Source of the DNA: JAYUKV01 sp043764135
GTDB lineage: Bacteria; Patescibacteriota; JACMRA01
NCBI GenBank assembly: GCA_043764135.1
Contig: JAYUKV010000076.1
Span: 1 to 12,690 of the forward strand
Reading direction: 5' to 3'
DNA length: 12,690 nucleotides
Position numbers and translations under genes: made by a program. This document shows positions 12,452-12,690 of the stretch, in pieces. Below the pieces are notes generated by a model. It was given only the letters and a program-made list of their open reading frames with translations. It made no database searches and had not been told where the DNA came from. Position 1 is the stretch's first letter. Each line of letters begins with the position of its first letter.

Positions 12452-12690
12452 TAGTTAAAGGGCCGAGGTGTGTTCGAAAAATCAAATATTGGTAATTAAA
12501 GTGAACTTTTTTATAACTCAATTTACTTAAAATTATTTCCTTTTTATTGTATTAGATAATGTTTTTAAAAAGTGTTAGGTTTTAAGTACATTACTGAAAA
12601 CTTAACACTTTTTAACACTCAATCTAATAATGTGATCTACATGAGCTTTTCGAACATACCCCGCCTTTTCAAGGCACCCCTTTCAACCTT
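12438..12690. mobile_element. possible small non-coding element bounded by about 50-bp inverted arms
   Basis: Left arm 12438-12480 and right arm 12647-12690 are inverted copies. Twelve matching bases at the outer end (AAGGTTGAAAGG) and ten at the inner end (TGTTCGAAAA) flank a stretch that differs mostly by A/G changes plus a one-base gap. The 166-bp interior has no gene and holds a 19-bp hairpin. The element probably continues past the window, since the left arm is part of a palindrome reaching back to 12430. A MITE-like element fits, as does an origin or recombination site. No target duplication can be checked. Confidence 0.45.
12565..12615. repeat. long hairpin made of two inverted copies of the 17-mer element
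   Basis: Bases 12565-12583 pair with 12597-12615 over 19 bp with one mismatch (G-T), around a 13-nt loop. The arms carry the TTAAAAAGTGTTA element also found at 12388-12404. No T-tract follows on either strand. It could be a protein-binding site, an iteron pair or the core of a mobile element. Otherwise, between 12300 and 12690 I see no gene. Confidence 0.7.

Noticed and set aside
12388..12690. CRISPR array in the repeat-rich right end.
   Set aside because: The repeats are in mixed orientation, irregularly spaced and of different kinds; there are no regular spacers and no cas genes.
1..12690. tRNA or rRNA genes.
   Set aside because: I saw no cloverleaf-type sequence with conserved T-loop bases, nor any rRNA-like stretch, on either strand.

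Overview
The window is AT-rich bacterial DNA (about two-thirds A+T by eye). It has sigma70-type promoters, perfect-palindrome Rho-independent terminators, a sigma70-family factor, an M50 site-2 protease and a YgcG-type TPM-domain protein. All 15 genes called here end in TAA or TAG, none in TGA, but long frames contain no in-frame TGA, so the standard code is in use. I cannot assign the organism: nothing here is diagnostic of a phylum, and most of the proteins are unfamiliar to me.

Layout. (1) Bases 1-2640 hold a compact minus-strand block. Reading down from 2552 it has a secreted 84-aa protein, a 267-aa protein with a hydrophobic C-terminal module, a 54-aa two-helix membrane protein, a 75-aa free copy of that C-terminal module, an 81-aa two-helix membrane protein and a 57-aa two-helix membrane protein. 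A separately promoted 103-aa gene lies beyond. Gaps between the last five genes of the block are 1-3 nt. (2) 2809-5373 is a near-leaderless plus-strand gene for an 854-aa orphan protein. (3) 5561-6675 carries a 102-aa orphan and a minimal M50 intramembrane protease without a PDZ domain. (4) 6716-7927 is a minus-strand 403-aa orphan, convergent with the protease across a 24-bp palindromic terminator. (5) 8203-9105 holds a small hydrophilic protein under a promoter with an operator-like palindrome, overlapping tail-to-tail with a 177-aa orphan. (6) 9282-11156 encodes a divergent sigma factor with large extra N- and C-terminal regions. (7) 11335-12222 is a TPM-domain protein with a Ser/Gly-rich tail. 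(8) 12300-12690 is gene-free and packed with palindromes, including diverged inverted arms of about 50 bp whose outer end is cut by the window edge.

The most interesting system is the 600-2300 block. A hydrophobic Cys-x6-Cys module of about 74 residues occurs twice, once fused to a longer protein and once free. Each copy is followed almost immediately by a small two-helix membrane protein, and two of those partners resemble one another. Each module also carries an 8-base perfect Shine-Dalgarno match placed 8 nt before an internal ATG, whereas neighbouring genes have none. Each module may therefore also be made as a free peptide of about 60 residues. The layout resembles bacteriocin/immunity or polymorphic-toxin/orphan-module/immunity loci, but that function is inference.
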